64,000 nt of DNA, from positions 25,712-89,711 of the forward strand of contig JAVEYW010000019.1 in NCBI GenBank assembly GCA_034003325.1, given 5' to 3'. The notes beneath the pieces were generated by a model that did not search any database, had not been told where the DNA came from, and saw only the letters and a list, made by a program, of their open reading frames with translations. Both the position numbers and the translations under genes were made by a program. Positions 63,890-64,000 of this stretch are shown here, piece after piece (position 1 is the stretch's first letter; each line of letters begins with the position of its first letter). Source of the stretch: Desulfobacterales bacterium (GTDB lineage Bacteria; Desulfobacterota; Desulfobacteria; Desulfobacterales; JAFDDL01).

Positions 63890-64000
63890 ACCCCATCTTC
63901 ACAGCCTGGAAAAATCCTGGCATGATAGGCCCCAGAATGGAGGACAAATCATGTCAGGTGATGCGGTTCGAATTATTGGAATAAAAAATGGCAGATCAAC
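63875..64000 (+). mobile_element. Left end of IS66-family-like insertion sequence (partial)
   Basis: The hsdR reading frame is broken after DHYL at 63874 by a sequence beginning GTAAGCGTCCGGTAAACCCC. IS66-family elements start with GTAA/GTAAGCG-type ends. A non-coding leader and then a small ORF (63951 onward) follow, as expected for IS66 tnpA. The right end, 8-bp target duplication and transposase lie outside the window, so the family assignment is by end motif and layout only. Confidence 0.65.
63951..64000 (+). CDS. IS66-type accessory protein TnpA, N-terminal fragment
   Basis: ATG 63951 follows GGAGGACAAATC, a good ribosome site. Only 17 codons are visible (MSGDAVRIIGIKNGRST), too few for a domain call; the R-S-T end resembles the point where IS66 TnpA proteins begin their helix-turn-helix (GRSxWR). 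Assigned from context with the inverted-repeat-like left end. Confidence 0.5.
   Translation, partial: MSGDAVRIIGIKNGRS

Overview
The window is a bacterial chromosome segment of moderate GC content. Gene content points to a sulfate-reducer-like member of the Desulfobacterota, for example Desulfobacterales: an integrase-fold regulator with two TOBE domains resembling TunR of sulfate reducers, a PPi-dependent phosphofructokinase, a ClpX-like ATPase without zinc finger, and many multi-domain sensor kinases. The lineage is an inference from gene content, not a phylogeny. No tRNA, rRNA or CRISPR array was recognised.

Bases 1-29,000 are mainly core metabolism and signalling. They hold the 3' part of pfp, hemB, the ClpX-like ATPase, a small heat shock protein, a DUF486 membrane protein, a cold-shock protein, a GGDEF cyclase, a pseudouridine synthase, a gamma carbonic anhydrase, aroK-aroE, ogt, a CDF transporter, a purF variant, carB, a Nudix hydrolase, an HDOD protein, a beta-lactamase-fold hydrolase, pgi, an M24 peptidase, a Ca/Na antiporter and a MaoC protein. 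The AT-rich gap at 5947-6961 contains two tandem hairpins, each followed by a purine-rich Shine-Dalgarno-like tract, and one copy of a 57-bp palindromic repeat.

Bases 29,000-39,200 are a metal-resistance region with strong decay. A heavy-metal RND efflux operon (Cys-rich periplasmic protein, CzcC, CzcB, CzcA, lipoprotein) lies beside a truncated heavy-metal-associated (HMA) domain, the TunR-like regulator, a P-type ATPase reduced to three out-of-frame pieces and a truncated prmA fragment. Other broken genes are a REC/MCP remnant (13.4-14.0 kb), a frameshifted methyltransferase (28.6-29.0 kb) and a frameshifted SGNH-like gene (47.6-48.3 kb).

Bases 39,200-55,700 carry a hybrid histidine kinase, two convergent radical SAM genes, a Mut7-C RNase-like gene, an acyl-CoA ligase, a second large hybrid kinase, a GC-rich monofunctional catalase, an aldo/keto reductase and SelO.

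Bases 56,389-64,000 form a type I restriction-modification island: hsdM, a DUF1016/YhcG-type nuclease gene, hsdS, an internally deleted AlbA_2-type regulator, and hsdR. hsdR is cut by what looks like the left end of an IS66-family element running off the window. Most junctions in this operon are ATGA or short overlaps.

The most unusual feature is a dispersed intergenic repeat family with about six copies. Each full copy has a 5' hairpin (ATGCACG/CGTGTAT), a variable array of 8-bp GCATCCCA units and a 3' CCGGC/GCCGG hairpin. One copy supplies the C-terminus of a pseudouridine synthase, one abuts the pgi ribosome-binding site, and one sits at the breakpoint of the truncated HMA gene.
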